This document shows positions 1 through 7,644 of a DNA stretch of 64,000 nt, one piece after another; the first letter of the stretch is position 1, and each line of letters starts with the position of its first letter. Position numbers and translations under genes: made by a program. The notes beneath the pieces are model-generated. The model searched no databases. It was not told where the DNA came from and was given only the letters and a program-made list of their open reading frames with translations. This DNA is from Nonomuraea turcica (GTDB lineage Bacteria; Actinomycetota; Actinomycetes; Streptosporangiales; Streptosporangiaceae): positions 248,001-312,000 of the forward strand of contig NZ_JAUZQF010000009.1 of the NCBI RefSeq assembly GCF_030718205.1. Direction: 5' to 3'.

Positions 1-77
1 CCCACGCGTGGCTTAAATGACCATGTAGACGGGAAAGTGCGGGGAGCGAGAGTTGTCGGCAGCCGAGGGAGAACTGC

Positions 78-1130
78 ATGACCCGTATCGCCGCAGTCCG
101 TTGCGCCTTCCCTCCCCACCGATACCCACAAGCCGACCTCACCGACATGGCCGCCCGCCTCTGCCTGCCCGACAACGCCGACCGGCGCCTCCTCGACCGC
201 CTGCACCGCAACGCCCAGGTGGACTACCGCAACCTCGCCCTGCCCATCGACCAGTACCACAAGCTCAACGGCTTCGGCGCAGCCAACGACGCCTTCATCT
301 CCGTCGCCGAAGAACTGGGACTCCAGAGTGTGAAGGCCGCCCTGGACGCCGCCGCACTGAAACCGACCGACGTCGACATGATCATGTTCACGTCCGTGAC
401 CGGCATCGCCGCACCCTCCGTCGACGCCCGCCTGGCGGCGGCACTCGGCCTGCGGCCCGACGTCAAACGAATCCCCATCTTCGGCCTGGGCTGCGTCGCC
501 GGAGCGGCGGGCATCGCCAGAATCCACGACTACCTCCACGGCTGGCCCGACCACGTGGCCGTGCTGCTATCGGTGGAGTTATGCTCACTCACCCTCCAGC
601 GAGGCGACTCCTCACCCGCGAACCTCGTCGCCAGCGCCCTGTTCGGCGACGGCGCCGCCGCCGTCGTGGCCTGCGGCAGCGCACGCCGAGCAGCCGGTCC
701 CACCGTCGTGGCCACCCGCAGCCACCTGTATCCAGGCTCCGAGCACCTCATGGGATGGCAGGTCGGCGACACCGGATTCCGGGTGATGCTGGACGCAAGC
801 GTCCCGGCACTCGTCCGGCGGCACCTGGCCCACGACGTGCACCACTTCCTGGCCGACCACGGCGTGACAGCCGGCGACGTGACGGCCTGGGTATGCCATC
901 CCGGCGGGCCGAAAGTGCTCCAAGCCGTATCCGACGAGCTCAGCCTGCCCGCGCACGCACTCGACATCACCTGGCGCTCCCTGGCGGCCCACGGCAACCT
1001 GTCCTCCTCCTCAGTCCTGCACGTGCTCGCCGACACCCTCACCACCCGGCCACCCGAACCGGGAACCTGGGGACTGATCATCGCCATGGGGCCCGGCTTC
1101 TGCTCGGAACTCGTCCTGATCCGCTGGTGA
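78..1130 (+). CDS. Type III polyketide synthase (chalcone/alkylresorcinol synthase family)
   Basis: A 350-residue chalcone-synthase-fold enzyme. The nucleophile Cys139 lies in GLGCVAGAAG, the catalytic His274 in CHPGGPK and Asn307 in HGNLSSSS, which completes the Cys-His-Asn triad. The C-terminal GPGF motif is also present. Family members extend a fatty acyl-CoA or malonyl-CoA starter with malonyl-CoA to make resorcinols, pyrones or tetrahydroxynaphthalene. The ATG is preceded by GAGGGAGAA. Next come an ICMT-like methyltransferase (7-nt gap) and an FAD oxidoreductase, the same three activities as the srsA-srsB-srsC phenolic-lipid operon, so an alkylresorcinol or alkylpyrone synthase is the likely role. 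The exact product cannot be told from sequence. Confidence 0.93.
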   Translation: MTRIAAVRCAFPPHRYPQADLTDMAARLCLPDNADRRLLDRLHRNAQVDYRNLALPIDQYHKLNGFGAANDAFISVAEELGLQSVKAALDAAALKPTDVDMIMFTSVTGIAAPSVDARLAAALGLRPDVKRIPIFGLGCVAGAAGIARIHDYLHGWPDHVAVLLSVELCSLTLQRGDSSPANLVASALFGDGAAAVVACGSARRAAGPTVVATRSHLYPGSEHLMGWQVGDTGFRVMLDASVPALVRRHLAHDVHHFLADHGVTAGDVTAWVCHPGGPKVLQAVSDELSLPAHALDITWRSLAAHGNLSSSSVLHVLADTLTTRPPEPGTWGLIIAMGPGFCSELVLIRW

Positions 1131-1137
1131 CCGACTC

Positions 1138-1659
1138 ATGACCTGGTATCTGCTGCTCATCGTGCTGGTCGGCCTGGAACGCGTGGCCGAACTGGTCCTC
1201 GCCCGCCGCAACGCCGCATGGAGCATGGCCCGCGGCGGCGTCGTGACCGGCCAGGGCCACTATCCGTGGATGGTGGCCCTGCACACCGGGCTGCTCGTCT
1301 GCGCGCCGCTGGAGGTGGCGCTGGGGGAGCGGCCCTTCCTTCCCGTCATCGGCTGGCCCATGCTCGCCCTCGTCGTGGCGGCCCAGGCCTTGCGGTGGTG
1401 GTGCATCACCACGCTCGGGCCGCGCTGGAACACGCAGGTGATCGTGGTGCCCGGCCTGCCGCTGGTGACGCGCGGCCCCTACCGGTTCCGGTGGCTGCGG
1501 CATCCCAATTACGTGGCGGTGGCGGCAGAAGGGCTCGCGCTGCCGCTGGTGCACACGGCCTGGGTGACCGCGCTGGCGTTCACCGTGCTCAACGCCGCGC
1601 TGATGGTGGTGCGGATCCGATGTGAGAACGCGGCTCTCACCCTCGCCTCGGGGCGGTGA
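1138..1659 (+). CDS. Isoprenylcysteine carboxyl methyltransferase (ICMT) family protein, SrsB-like
   Basis: A 173-residue integral membrane protein with about four hydrophobic segments. It has the ICMT-family signature near the C-terminus: RGPYRFRWLRHPNYVAV at about residues 114-130. Proteins of this family beside type III polyketide synthases O-methylate the polyketide lipid, as SrsB does for alkylresorcinols. It starts 7 nt after the synthase stop, so the genes are probably cotranscribed. The methyl donor (SAM) and substrate are inferred from family and context. Confidence 0.88.
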   Translation: MTWYLLLIVLVGLERVAELVLARRNAAWSMARGGVVTGQGHYPWMVALHTGLLVCAPLEVALGERPFLPVIGWPMLALVVAAQALRWWCITTLGPRWNTQVIVVPGLPLVTRGPYRFRWLRHPNYVAVAAEGLALPLVHTAWVTALAFTVLNAALMVVRIRCENAALTLASGR

Positions 1660-1663
1660 CGGC

Positions 1664-2677
1664 GTGATCGACGTGCTCGTCGCCGGCGGCGGCCCGGCCG
1701 GGCTGGCGACAGCCGTACACGCGGCCCTGGCCGGGATGGAGGCGGTCATCGTCGAACCCCGCGCCTGCCCCGTGGACAAAGCGTGCGGCGAGGGCATCAT
1801 GCCCGGCGGGGTGACGGCACTCGAGGCGATGGGAGTGCAGATCGAAGGACGCACGTTCCGCGGCATCCACTACCTCGACGGCCGCCGAGACGTGCGAGCC
1901 ACCTTCTCCACCGCTCCCGGACTAGGCGTACGCCGCACGCAGCTCCATGCCGCACTCGCCCGCCGAGCCGCCGAACTGGGCGTCAAGACCATCACCGGCA
2001 AGATCACCCACGTCGAGCAGAACCAAGACGGCGTACAGGCCGCAGGGCTGCGAGCCCGCTGGCTGGTGGCCGCCGACGGACTGCACTCCCCGCTGCGCCG
2101 CTCCCTCGGCCTCGACCTCCCCGCACGCGGACCCCGCAGATACGGCCAGCGCCGGCACTACAGGATCGAACCATGGACCGACTTCGTCGAGGTCCACTGG
2201 TCCAGCGCCGGCGAAGCATACGTCACCCCCGTCGCCGAGGACCTGATCGGCGTCGCCATACTCAGCTCGGCGCGGCGCGGCTACGACGAGCACCTGTGCG
2301 GCTTCCCCGCCCTGAACCGCCGCCTGCGCGGCCCCGCCGTCACCCCCGTGCGCGGCGCAGGCCCGCTACGCCAGGCCGTGCGCACCCGCCGCGCCCGCCG
2401 CGTCCTGCTCGTCGGGGACGCCGCCGGCTACGTGGACGCGCTCACCGGCGAGGGCGTCTCCCTGGCCGTACGCTCGGCCGAACTGCTGGTCAGGTGCCTG
2501 GCCGAGGACCGGCCCGAGGACTACGACGGCGCGTGGCTGCGGCTGTCTCGCACGCACCGGCTGCTGACGGGCGCGCTGGTGCAGGCCACGCGCCGCCCCG
2601 GCACGGCCCGGCTGGTGGTGCCCGCCGCCCGCCGCCTGCCCGGCCTGTTCACTGGCATCGTCAGGAGCCTCGCCTGA
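1664..2677 (+). CDS. FAD-dependent oxidoreductase (hydroxylase / geranylgeranyl-reductase-like), SrsC-like
   Basis: A flavoprotein of about 337 residues. The N-terminal Rossmann motif is VLVAGGGPAGLAT, followed by CGEG (typical of the geranylgeranyl reductase/PHBH group) and the second FAD motif LLVGDAAGYVDALTGEG. I take the GTG at 1664, 4 nt after the methyltransferase stop, because the GxGxxG motif then sits right at the N-terminus; an in-frame GTG at 1622 would overlap the upstream gene. In the analogous srs operon the third enzyme hydroxylates the methylated resorcinol to a quinone. That role is inferred here. Confidence 0.87.
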   Translation: MIDVLVAGGGPAGLATAVHAALAGMEAVIVEPRACPVDKACGEGIMPGGVTALEAMGVQIEGRTFRGIHYLDGRRDVRATFSTAPGLGVRRTQLHAALARRAAELGVKTITGKITHVEQNQDGVQAAGLRARWLVAADGLHSPLRRSLGLDLPARGPRRYGQRRHYRIEPWTDFVEVHWSSAGEAYVTPVAEDLIGVAILSSARRGYDEHLCGFPALNRRLRGPAVTPVRGAGPLRQAVRTRRARRVLLVGDAAGYVDALTGEGVSLAVRSAELLVRCLAEDRPEDYDGAWLRLSRTHRLLTGALVQATRRPGTARLVVPAARRLPGLFTGIVRSLA

Positions 2678-2999
2678 CACTTTTCGTGGGGGAGGGGTGA
2701 GCCCTTGCCGCAGCACACCTGTCGCGGCAGGAGACCCGATGATGAGCGAGACCGTTCACGACGCCCTCGTACGTTTCCCGATCCCGCACGGCGATGCCGT
2801 TCATCACGGACCATAACCTTGCGGACGGACCTCTCAAAGAGGGCAGCAAGTTACATATGTGCGATACCAAACAGAATCCGCGTTCTGTCTGGTATCGCAC
2901 TAAATGTCCATCATCGAGTGAACTCACCGCGCGAGGGCGCAGCACATCCGCGGCCCGGGCCGCGGGGAAGCAGGCCTGCGACGGGGCGTCCCGTGACCG
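2678..2999. other. Intergenic region between convergent genes
   Basis: No convincing gene is visible between the oxidoreductase stop and the convergent small membrane protein. Base composition drops clearly in the middle. The region contains the long hairpin at 2859-2900 and, just after it, AATGTCCATCATC (2903-2915), a near copy of a minus-strand sequence at 3309-3321. Confidence 0.5.
2859..2900. terminator. Long hairpin, possible bidirectional terminator or operator
   Basis: An 18-bp inverted repeat (arms 2859-2876 and 2883-2900, one mismatch) encloses a 6-nt loop; the arms begin GTGCGATACC and end GGTATCGCAC. It lies between two convergent genes, which suits transcription termination. No U-run follows on either side, and the stem is far less GC-rich than other terminators in the window, so a protein-binding palindrome is an alternative. 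Confidence 0.45.
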
Positions 3000-3254
3000 T
3001 CACAGGCGGTTGACGAAGCGCGCGGCGGCGCTCTGGCTCATGCCGGTTTCGCCGCGCACCAGGAAGACGGCTTCCTGGATCTGGCCGAGGGCTTTGAGCT
3101 CGCGGGCCTGATCGACCAGATCGACGCTGGGGTTGGGGCGGTTGCGGGGCCGCTGGGTCAGGCGTGCGGCGACGATGATGAGCCAGATCGCGGTTGCGGT
3201 GATGACGGCCGTGAGCGCGATGATGCTCGGGGTCGCGATCTCCAGGGGTGACAT
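3000..3254 (-). CDS. Small membrane protein with ribosomal L7/L12 C-terminal-like motif
   Basis: An 84-residue protein. One transmembrane helix (about residues 10-32) is followed by a basic linker and the segment ELKALGQIQEAVFLVRGETG, which resembles the C-terminal domain of ribosomal protein bL12 (K-x-EAIKLVRExTG). Similar small actinobacterial proteins are annotated only as hypothetical or L7/L12-like. The ATG at 3254 puts the helix at the N-terminus; an in-frame ATG at 3320 would add 22 polar residues. Function unknown. Confidence 0.65.
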   Translation of the reverse strand: MSPLEIATPSIIALTAVITATAIWLIIVAARLTQRPRNRPNPSVDLVDQARELKALGQIQEAVFLVRGETGMSQSAAARFVNRL

Positions 3255-3309
3255 GGGGCTGCGTCTTCCCGCGGTTCGGGGGTTTATGCGGCGGTTCGTT
3301 CGTTGCTTG

Positions 3310-3323
3310 ATAATGGACATTAT
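3310..3323. promoter_or_regulatory. Palindrome upstream of the L7/L12-like membrane protein
   Basis: ATAATG-GA-CATTAT is a perfect 6+6 palindrome, about 55 bp upstream of the chosen start at 3254, in an AT-rich patch. TTGACA-like sequence flanks it on the minus strand. It could be an operator or part of the promoter. Regulator unknown. Confidence 0.3.
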
Positions 3324-3627
3324 GTCAAGTAGACGCGGTCGGCGCCGGACGGGGCTTCCCTGGGAGGATGAGGGTGCAGCGTCTGATGGGACAGTTGTTT
3401 CCGTCACACCCGGGCGCCCGGATCCGAGGCCCGACGGAAGGCGGCGCGGGGCGGGATCGGCGTGCTGAGCGGCGCTTTCGCCGCATGCGCCGCCACCGCG
3501 CCGCCACTGCCGGGGCCGGTCGGCTGGTCTGACGGCGGGTTTGACCTTGTGTTGATTCGCTGTCCTTCGCACCGGTTGTGGACTTAAGGTGGAGCTTCTG
3601 CTATCCGCGCCGCGAGAGGAGCAGCAC

Positions 3628-3891
3628 GTGGGGAGCCAGTCGGTATTGTGCCCGGTGTGTCAAGGGGTTGTGCCCGCTTCGGGTAAGGAGTCGTATACGG
3701 CACTGAGGGGCCGTCTGATCGTGACCAATGGGTACTGCCCCGGCGGGTGTGCCGAGCGGCGTGCGGAGACGGCTGAGCAGACGCGGCAGGTGGCGCGTCC
3801 GGAGCCGGTGCCCGGTGCGGAGGCTGCGCCGATGCGGCCGGCCGTGGCCGGTGGGCGGCCTGGTGGTGCGCCGTTGCGGGTGGTGCGCTGA
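3628..3891 (+). CDS. Small zinc-ribbon-like hypothetical protein
   Basis: An 87-residue protein. CPVC at residues 8-11 and CPGGC further on look like a zinc-binding pair; the rest is low-complexity Pro/Ala/Gly/Arg. The GTG at 3628 follows a good ribosome-binding site (GAGAGGAGCA), which argues for it over the longer in-frame start at 3589. No family recognised. Confidence 0.55.
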   Translation: MGSQSVLCPVCQGVVPASGKESYTALRGRLIVTNGYCPGGCAERRAETAEQTRQVARPEPVPGAEAAPMRPAVAGGRPGGAPLRVVR

Positions 3892-3965
3892 GCCCTTGAT
3901 GTGCTGAAACCGCTGGTGTGTAAGACCGCTGGTGTACTGAGCCGCTCCCCCGGTGCCGGGCCTGG

Positions 3966-4349
3966 TCAGGCGTGGCCGTCGGTGGTGTGCCAGTAGTCGC
4001 GGGTTTCCAGCGCGAGCCCGTCGGGGTCGAAGCGGGCGAAGACGCAGCCGGCCAGGGTGGTGGGGCGGCCGTTGTCGCGGGCGTGGACGCGGAATTCGAT
4101 CGCGGCCCGGTCTCCGTCGACGAGGGGGATGGCGAAAGTGACGGTGGGTTCGCTTTCGCCGGTGAAGGACCAGGCGATGTAGTCGGCGATGGCCTGTTTG
4201 CCGTGGTGCGGGGGCCGGAACGGCATGCTGGTGTGCACGGCGTCGTCGTGGTAGAGGGCGGTGATGGCGGCGACGTCGTGGTGGGTCCAGGCGTGCTGCC
4301 AGGTGTCGGCGAAACGCTGGGCGGCCGCTCGGGTGTCCATACCGGTCAT
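3966..4349 (-). CDS. SnoaL-like / NTF2-fold protein
   Basis: A 127-residue protein with the typical NTF2-like pattern: an N-terminal helix (RFADTWQHAWTHHDVAAITALYHDDAVH), then a curved sheet ending in DYWHTTDG. This fold covers steroid isomerases, polyketide cyclases and limonene epoxide hydrolases. No specific active site can be assigned. It lies downstream of the SMR-TetR-GNAT-DUF952 operon on the same strand, 33 nt from the DUF952 stop, and may be cotranscribed. Confidence 0.75.
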   Translation of the reverse strand: MTGMDTRAAAQRFADTWQHAWTHHDVAAITALYHDDAVHTSMPFRPPHHGKQAIADYIAWSFTGESEPTVTFAIPLVDGDRAAIEFRVHARDNGRPTTLAGCVFARFDPDGLALETRDYWHTTDGHA

Positions 4350-4382
4350 TGTGGCCGATGCGCGTGATGCGGTGCCCCGTTT

Positions 4383-4679
4383 TCAGCCGGTGTAGGGGCG
4401 GACGGCGGTGACGGCCGTAACGGGCAGGGGCCCGTACAGGTGGGGGTAGCCGTTTTCGGTGCGGACGTCGAGGCCGGTGGGGTCGATGTCGAGGATGAGC
4501 AGCGGTGCGGTGACGTGGCGGTAGTGGGCGGTGTGCACGTCGCGCAGCTGGGCCAGGTCGCGGCTGCAGTGGATGAAGCCTTCTTGCTCGAGGGTGCGGC
4601 CGAGGGTGGAGACGCGGTACTCCCCCGCGGGCTGGGCGGCGTGCCAGTCGGCGGCCAGGGCGAGGTGGTGGAGGGTCAT
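4383..4679 (-). CDS. DUF952 family protein
   Basis: A 98-residue protein matching DUF952: the EGFIHCSRD segment and the C-terminal GYPHLYGPLP segment are both family hallmarks. The family is distantly related to ADP-ribosyl-transferase-like folds and has no firm function. Its ATG (4679) overlaps the GNAT stop by 4 nt (ATGA), so translation is probably coupled. Confidence 0.82.
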   Translation of the reverse strand: MTLHHLALAADWHAAQPAGEYRVSTLGRTLEQEGFIHCSRDLAQLRDVHTAHYRHVTAPLLILDIDPTGLDVRTENGYPHLYGPLPVTAVTAVRPYTG

Positions 4680-5263
4680 GTGGCCTGTGCGGTCCATTCG
4701 GTGTCGAGGATGGCGTAGATGGCTTCGCTGGCCCATTCGCCTTTGACGTATTCGTTGTCGATGAGGGTGGCTTCGCGGCGCATGCGGAGTTTTTCCAGGA
4801 CGCGGGCGGAGGCGGTGTTGCGCGCGTCGAGGCGGCCGGTGATGCGGTGCAGGCCGAGGCCGGTGAAGCCGAGGTGGAGCATGGCGCAGGCGGCTTCTGC
4901 GGCGTAGCCGTGGCCGTGGTGGTCGGGGTGGAGGATGTAGCCGATCTCGCCTTGGCGGTGCTGCTTGCTGGTCCAGATGAGCAGGACCGAGCCGATGACG
5001 TCGCCGGTGCGGGGCAGGGTGACGGCCAGGTCGAGGGCGTCGCCTTCCTCGCGCACAGCGGTGCGGGTGATCTTCTTGTCGAGGAAGGTGCGGGAGCTGT
5101 CGCGGTCGCGGGGCTCCCAGTAGAGGTAGCGGGCGACGTCGGGGCGGGATTCGTAGGCGTGGACGGCGTCGAGGTCGGCTGGGGTGAAGGGCCGCAGGAG
5201 GAGGCGTTCGGTGGTGATCGGGTAGCGGGGCTGGAACACGCAGGCAGTGTAGGGAGGGGTCAT
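4676..5263 (-). CDS. GNAT family N-acetyltransferase (RimJ/RimL-like)
   Basis: A 195-residue acetyltransferase. It opens with the ITTERLLLRPFTPADLDAVH element of RimJ/RimL-type enzymes and has the acetyl-CoA-binding segment HPDHHGHGYAAEA, followed by LGFTGLGLHRITGRLDARNTAS. Acetyl-CoA is the expected donor; the acceptor is unknown. The ATG at 5263 overlaps the TetR stop by 4 nt, and its own stop overlaps the DUF952 start by 4 nt. Confidence 0.85.
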   Translation of the reverse strand: MTPPYTACVFQPRYPITTERLLLRPFTPADLDAVHAYESRPDVARYLYWEPRDRDSSRTFLDKKITRTAVREEGDALDLAVTLPRTGDVIGSVLLIWTSKQHRQGEIGYILHPDHHGHGYAAEAACAMLHLGFTGLGLHRITGRLDARNTASARVLEKLRMRREATLIDNEYVKGEWASEAIYAILDTEWTAQAT

Positions 5264-5841
5264 CGGGGGTGCAAGGCGTTTTCGATGGTGAGGGTGAGCA
5301 GGGTGCCGGCGTCGTCGAGGGGGCGTTGTCCGACGACGTGTTCGAGCCAGAGGGTCGAGAGGGTGGTGTAGACGAGGCGGACGCGGGGGTCGGTGCCGGG
5401 CAGGTGGAGGGCGTCGGCGATGAGGTGGATGCAGCCGTCGCTCCAGCGGCGGGCGATCTGCTGGAGGACGGGGTCGCGGCCGGCGTGGACGTACAGCTCC
5501 CACAGGCCGAGCTGGCGGGTGCGGTCGGCGGCGGCGACCTGGGCGGGCAGGCCGAGGAGGCCGTGGTCGGCGATCCAGGCGCGGGTGGTGTCCAGTTCGG
5601 TGGTGACGAGCTGGGCGAAGGCTTCGGCCAGGAGCTGGTCGCGTGAGGCGAAGTAGTAGGTGGTGGCGGCCAGGGGCAGGTGGGCGCGTTCGGCGACGGC
5701 GCGGTGGGTGACGGCGGCGAATCCGCCGTCGGTGAGCAGGTCGACGGCAGCGGCCAGGAGAGCGGCGCGGCGGCGGCGGCCGCGGGCCTGGCCGGTGGCG
5801 TGGTGGGATGCGGGGCCGGGGTGGTCGGGCTGCGGGTTCAA
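5260..5841 (-). CDS. TetR family transcriptional regulator
   Basis: A 193-residue one-domain repressor. The N-terminal helix-turn-helix (RRAALLAAAVDLLTDGGFAAVTHRAVAERAHLPLAATTYYFASRDQLLAEAF, about residues 24-74) is canonical TetR. The C-terminal ligand domain is variable. It overlaps the SMR gene by 4 nt upstream and the GNAT gene by 4 nt downstream, so it most likely controls its own four-gene operon, with a compound exported by the SMR pump as a plausible ligand. Confidence 0.9.
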   Translation of the reverse strand: MNPQPDHPGPASHHATGQARGRRRRAALLAAAVDLLTDGGFAAVTHRAVAERAHLPLAATTYYFASRDQLLAEAFAQLVTTELDTTRAWIADHGLLGLPAQVAAADRTRQLGLWELYVHAGRDPVLQQIARRWSDGCIHLIADALHLPGTDPRVRLVYTTLSTLWLEHVVGQRPLDDAGTLLTLTIENALHPR

Positions 5842-6161
5842 TGGCCACCTGCGAGGTTGAGGACGACGACGCCACCGATGATGAGCAGGATACCGCCGAT
5901 CTTGAGGGGGGTGAGGGCCTCACCCATGAAGGCGGCGCCGATGAGGGCGATGGCGGCGGTGCCCGCGCCTGACCAGACGGCGTAGGCGGTGCCCATGTCG
6001 AGGTGGAGTTTGAGTACGTGGGCCAGGAGGGTGAAGGAGGTGATGTAGCCGGCGGCGACGAGGAGGGTCCAGCCGAGGTGGGCGAAGCCGTTGCTGAGTT
6101 TGAGTGCGGAGGTGGCCAGGACTTCGGTGGCGATGGCGAGGGCGAGCAGGAGCCAGGCCAT
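5838..6161 (-). CDS. Small multidrug resistance (SMR) family transporter
   Basis: A 107-residue protein with four transmembrane helices. The essential Glu of helix 1 is present (LALAIATEVLATSALKLSNGF, Glu13), as is the AYAVWSGAGTAAI segment of helix 3. SMR proteins work as dual-topology dimers and exchange protons for cationic drugs or guanidinium. It is the first gene of the TetR-GNAT-DUF952 operon, with a GGGGGAC Shine-Dalgarno just before its ATG. Confidence 0.92.
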   Translation of the reverse strand: MAWLLLALAIATEVLATSALKLSNGFAHLGWTLLVAAGYITSFTLLAHVLKLHLDMGTAYAVWSGAGTAAIALIGAAFMGEALTPLKIGGILLIIGGVVVLNLAGGH

Positions 6162-6324
6162 GGGTGTCCCCCAGACTGAAAGTGGTACGAGTGTGCCAGT
6201 TTATCGCGGCCTTGGGCGCCGGGTGGGCAGCGGGTGGGCCGGCGCCGGTGCATCAGCACCCTTGGGGCGCGTGGTGAGCCGAACTGCTTGAAAACGCAGT
6301 CGAATACGTGTTCCACTGGAGGGT

Positions 6325-7278
6325 GTGGCTTGGGACGCGCTTTCGCTTGTTGACGCCGCCGACGATCGTCCGCTGATCGAGCGGCGCGCGGTGGTGCGCG
6401 GTGATTTCCTGGAGATGCAGGCCCGCACGATGATCGAGCGGGTGCCGCACGTCGCGGGCATCGCGCAGCGGTGGGCGGTCTCCCCCTACCGTGGATGCGC
6501 CCATGCCTGCCGCGGCTGTGGCGCCCGCGCGGGGCATCGCCGGCTGGGTTTGGACGCGGGGCGGGATTTCGAGACGCGGATCGTGGTGAAGCCGAACGCG
6601 GTGACGCGGTTGCGGGCGGATCTGGCGCGCTGGGGCGGTGAGGAGCTGGCGGCCGGGGTCAGCGGTGACTGTTATCAGGCGGCGGAGGAGACCTACCGGT
6701 TGATGCCGGGGGTGATCGGGGCGCTGGCCGAGGCGGGGGTGCCGTTCACCGTCTACACCAAGGGGCCCCTGGTGTTGCGTGACGCCGATCTGCTGGCGCA
6801 GGCGGGGGCGCAGGTGGCGGTGTCGATCGCGTTCGTGGACGAGCGGATCCGGCGGGCGGTGGAGCCGGGCGCGCCGACGGCGCAGGCCCGGCTGGAGCTG
6901 GTGTCGGCGCTGGTGGAGGCCGGGGTGGCGTGCCGGGTGCTGATGGCGCCGGTCTTGCCGCTGCTGAGTGACGCGGCCGATCAGCTGGCGGCGACGGTGC
7001 GGCGGATCGCGGGGACGGGGGCGCGGGCGGTGGAGCCGGTGGTGCTCAGGCTGCCGCCGGGCACGCGTGGGTGGTATCTGGAGTGGCTGGGGCAGGCGCA
7101 TCCGCAGCTGGTGGCCCGTTACGAGGAGTTGTACGACCGGTCGGGGTTGCCCTCGGCCGATTACGAGCAGCGCATCACGGGGCAGATCGCCCAGTTGTGC
7201 CGGGTGTACGGGATGGGGTGCGGTCCGGTGGTGGCGCAGCGGCGTGAGCCGCTGGTGGCGCAGCTGGCGCTGGTGTAG
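6325..7278 (+). CDS. Rv2578c-like radical SAM protein
   Basis: A 317-residue protein closely following the Rv2578c radical SAM group. The cluster motif is PYRGCAHACRGC (Cys58, Cys62, Cys65; CX3CX2C). It continues with ETRIVVKPNAVTRLRADL, a SGDCYQAAEETYRLMPGVI stretch and RLPPGTRGWYLEWLGQAHPQL. The residue between the second and third cysteines, normally aromatic (CxYC), is Gly here, and the Phe usually after the third Cys is also Gly. The GTG at 6325 is close to GGAGG, so translation may be weak or start slightly elsewhere. Function of the family is unknown. Confidence 0.85.
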   Translation: MAWDALSLVDAADDRPLIERRAVVRGDFLEMQARTMIERVPHVAGIAQRWAVSPYRGCAHACRGCGARAGHRRLGLDAGRDFETRIVVKPNAVTRLRADLARWGGEELAAGVSGDCYQAAEETYRLMPGVIGALAEAGVPFTVYTKGPLVLRDADLLAQAGAQVAVSIAFVDERIRRAVEPGAPTAQARLELVSALVEAGVACRVLMAPVLPLLSDAADQLAATVRRIAGTGARAVEPVVLRLPPGTRGWYLEWLGQAHPQLVARYEELYDRSGLPSADYEQRITGQIAQLCRVYGMGCGPVVAQRREPLVAQLALV

Positions 7279-7341
7279 ATCCCTCGAGCCCGGACGTTGC
7301 GGGGGGCGGATCACCCGTGTGCCCGCCGCTCCCCCGGGTTG

Positions 7342-7593
7342 TCAGGTGGGTGCGGGGGTGGAGCGGGTGGCGAGCTGGTCGAGGGACACGCCGAGCACGT
7401 CGGCCAGCGCCGCGATGGTGAAGAACGCGGGGGTGGCGATCCGGCCGGTTTCGATCTTGCGGAGCGTCTCGGCGGACATGCTGGCGGCGGCGGCGACCTC
7501 GACGATGCTGCGCTCGCCCCGGGCTTGGCGCAGCAGGTGGCCGAGGTGCTCGCCGCGCAGGCGTTCCTCGGGGGTGAGTGGAGGTCGTACCAT
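7342..7593 (-). CDS. XRE family helix-turn-helix regulator
   Basis: An 83-residue DNA-binding protein that is almost only an HTH: LGHLLRQARGERSIVEVAAAASMSAETLRKIETGRIATPAFFTIAALADVLGVSLDQL. The central SAETLRKIETGR matches the Cro/C1 recognition helix. A long palindrome centred about 33 bp upstream of its ATG (7615-7638) is the likely autoregulatory operator. The decayed RibD-like gene lies just upstream on the same strand. Confidence 0.87.
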   Translation of the reverse strand: MVRPPLTPEERLRGEHLGHLLRQARGERSIVEVAAAASMSAETLRKIETGRIATPAFFTIAALADVLGVSLDQLATRSTPAPT

Positions 7594-7614
7594 GCTCTCA
7601 GTCTACACCCCAGG

Positions 7615-7638
7615 GATATCAATACCGGTATTGTTATC
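7615..7638. promoter_or_regulatory. Palindromic operator upstream of the XRE regulator
   Basis: The core CAATACCGGTATTG is a perfect 14-bp palindrome (7620-7633). It extends to two 12-bp arms GATATCAATACC / GGTATTGTTATC with one mismatch, and outer arms TCTACAC and GTGTAGA flank it. It overlaps the expected promoter of the XRE gene, so autorepression is the simplest reading. Confidence 0.6.
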
Positions 7639-7644
7639 GTGTAG

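Noticed and set aside
2859..2900. Riboswitch or attenuator
   Set aside because: It lies downstream of one gene and at the 3' side of the other, not in a leader; no conserved riboswitch core seen.
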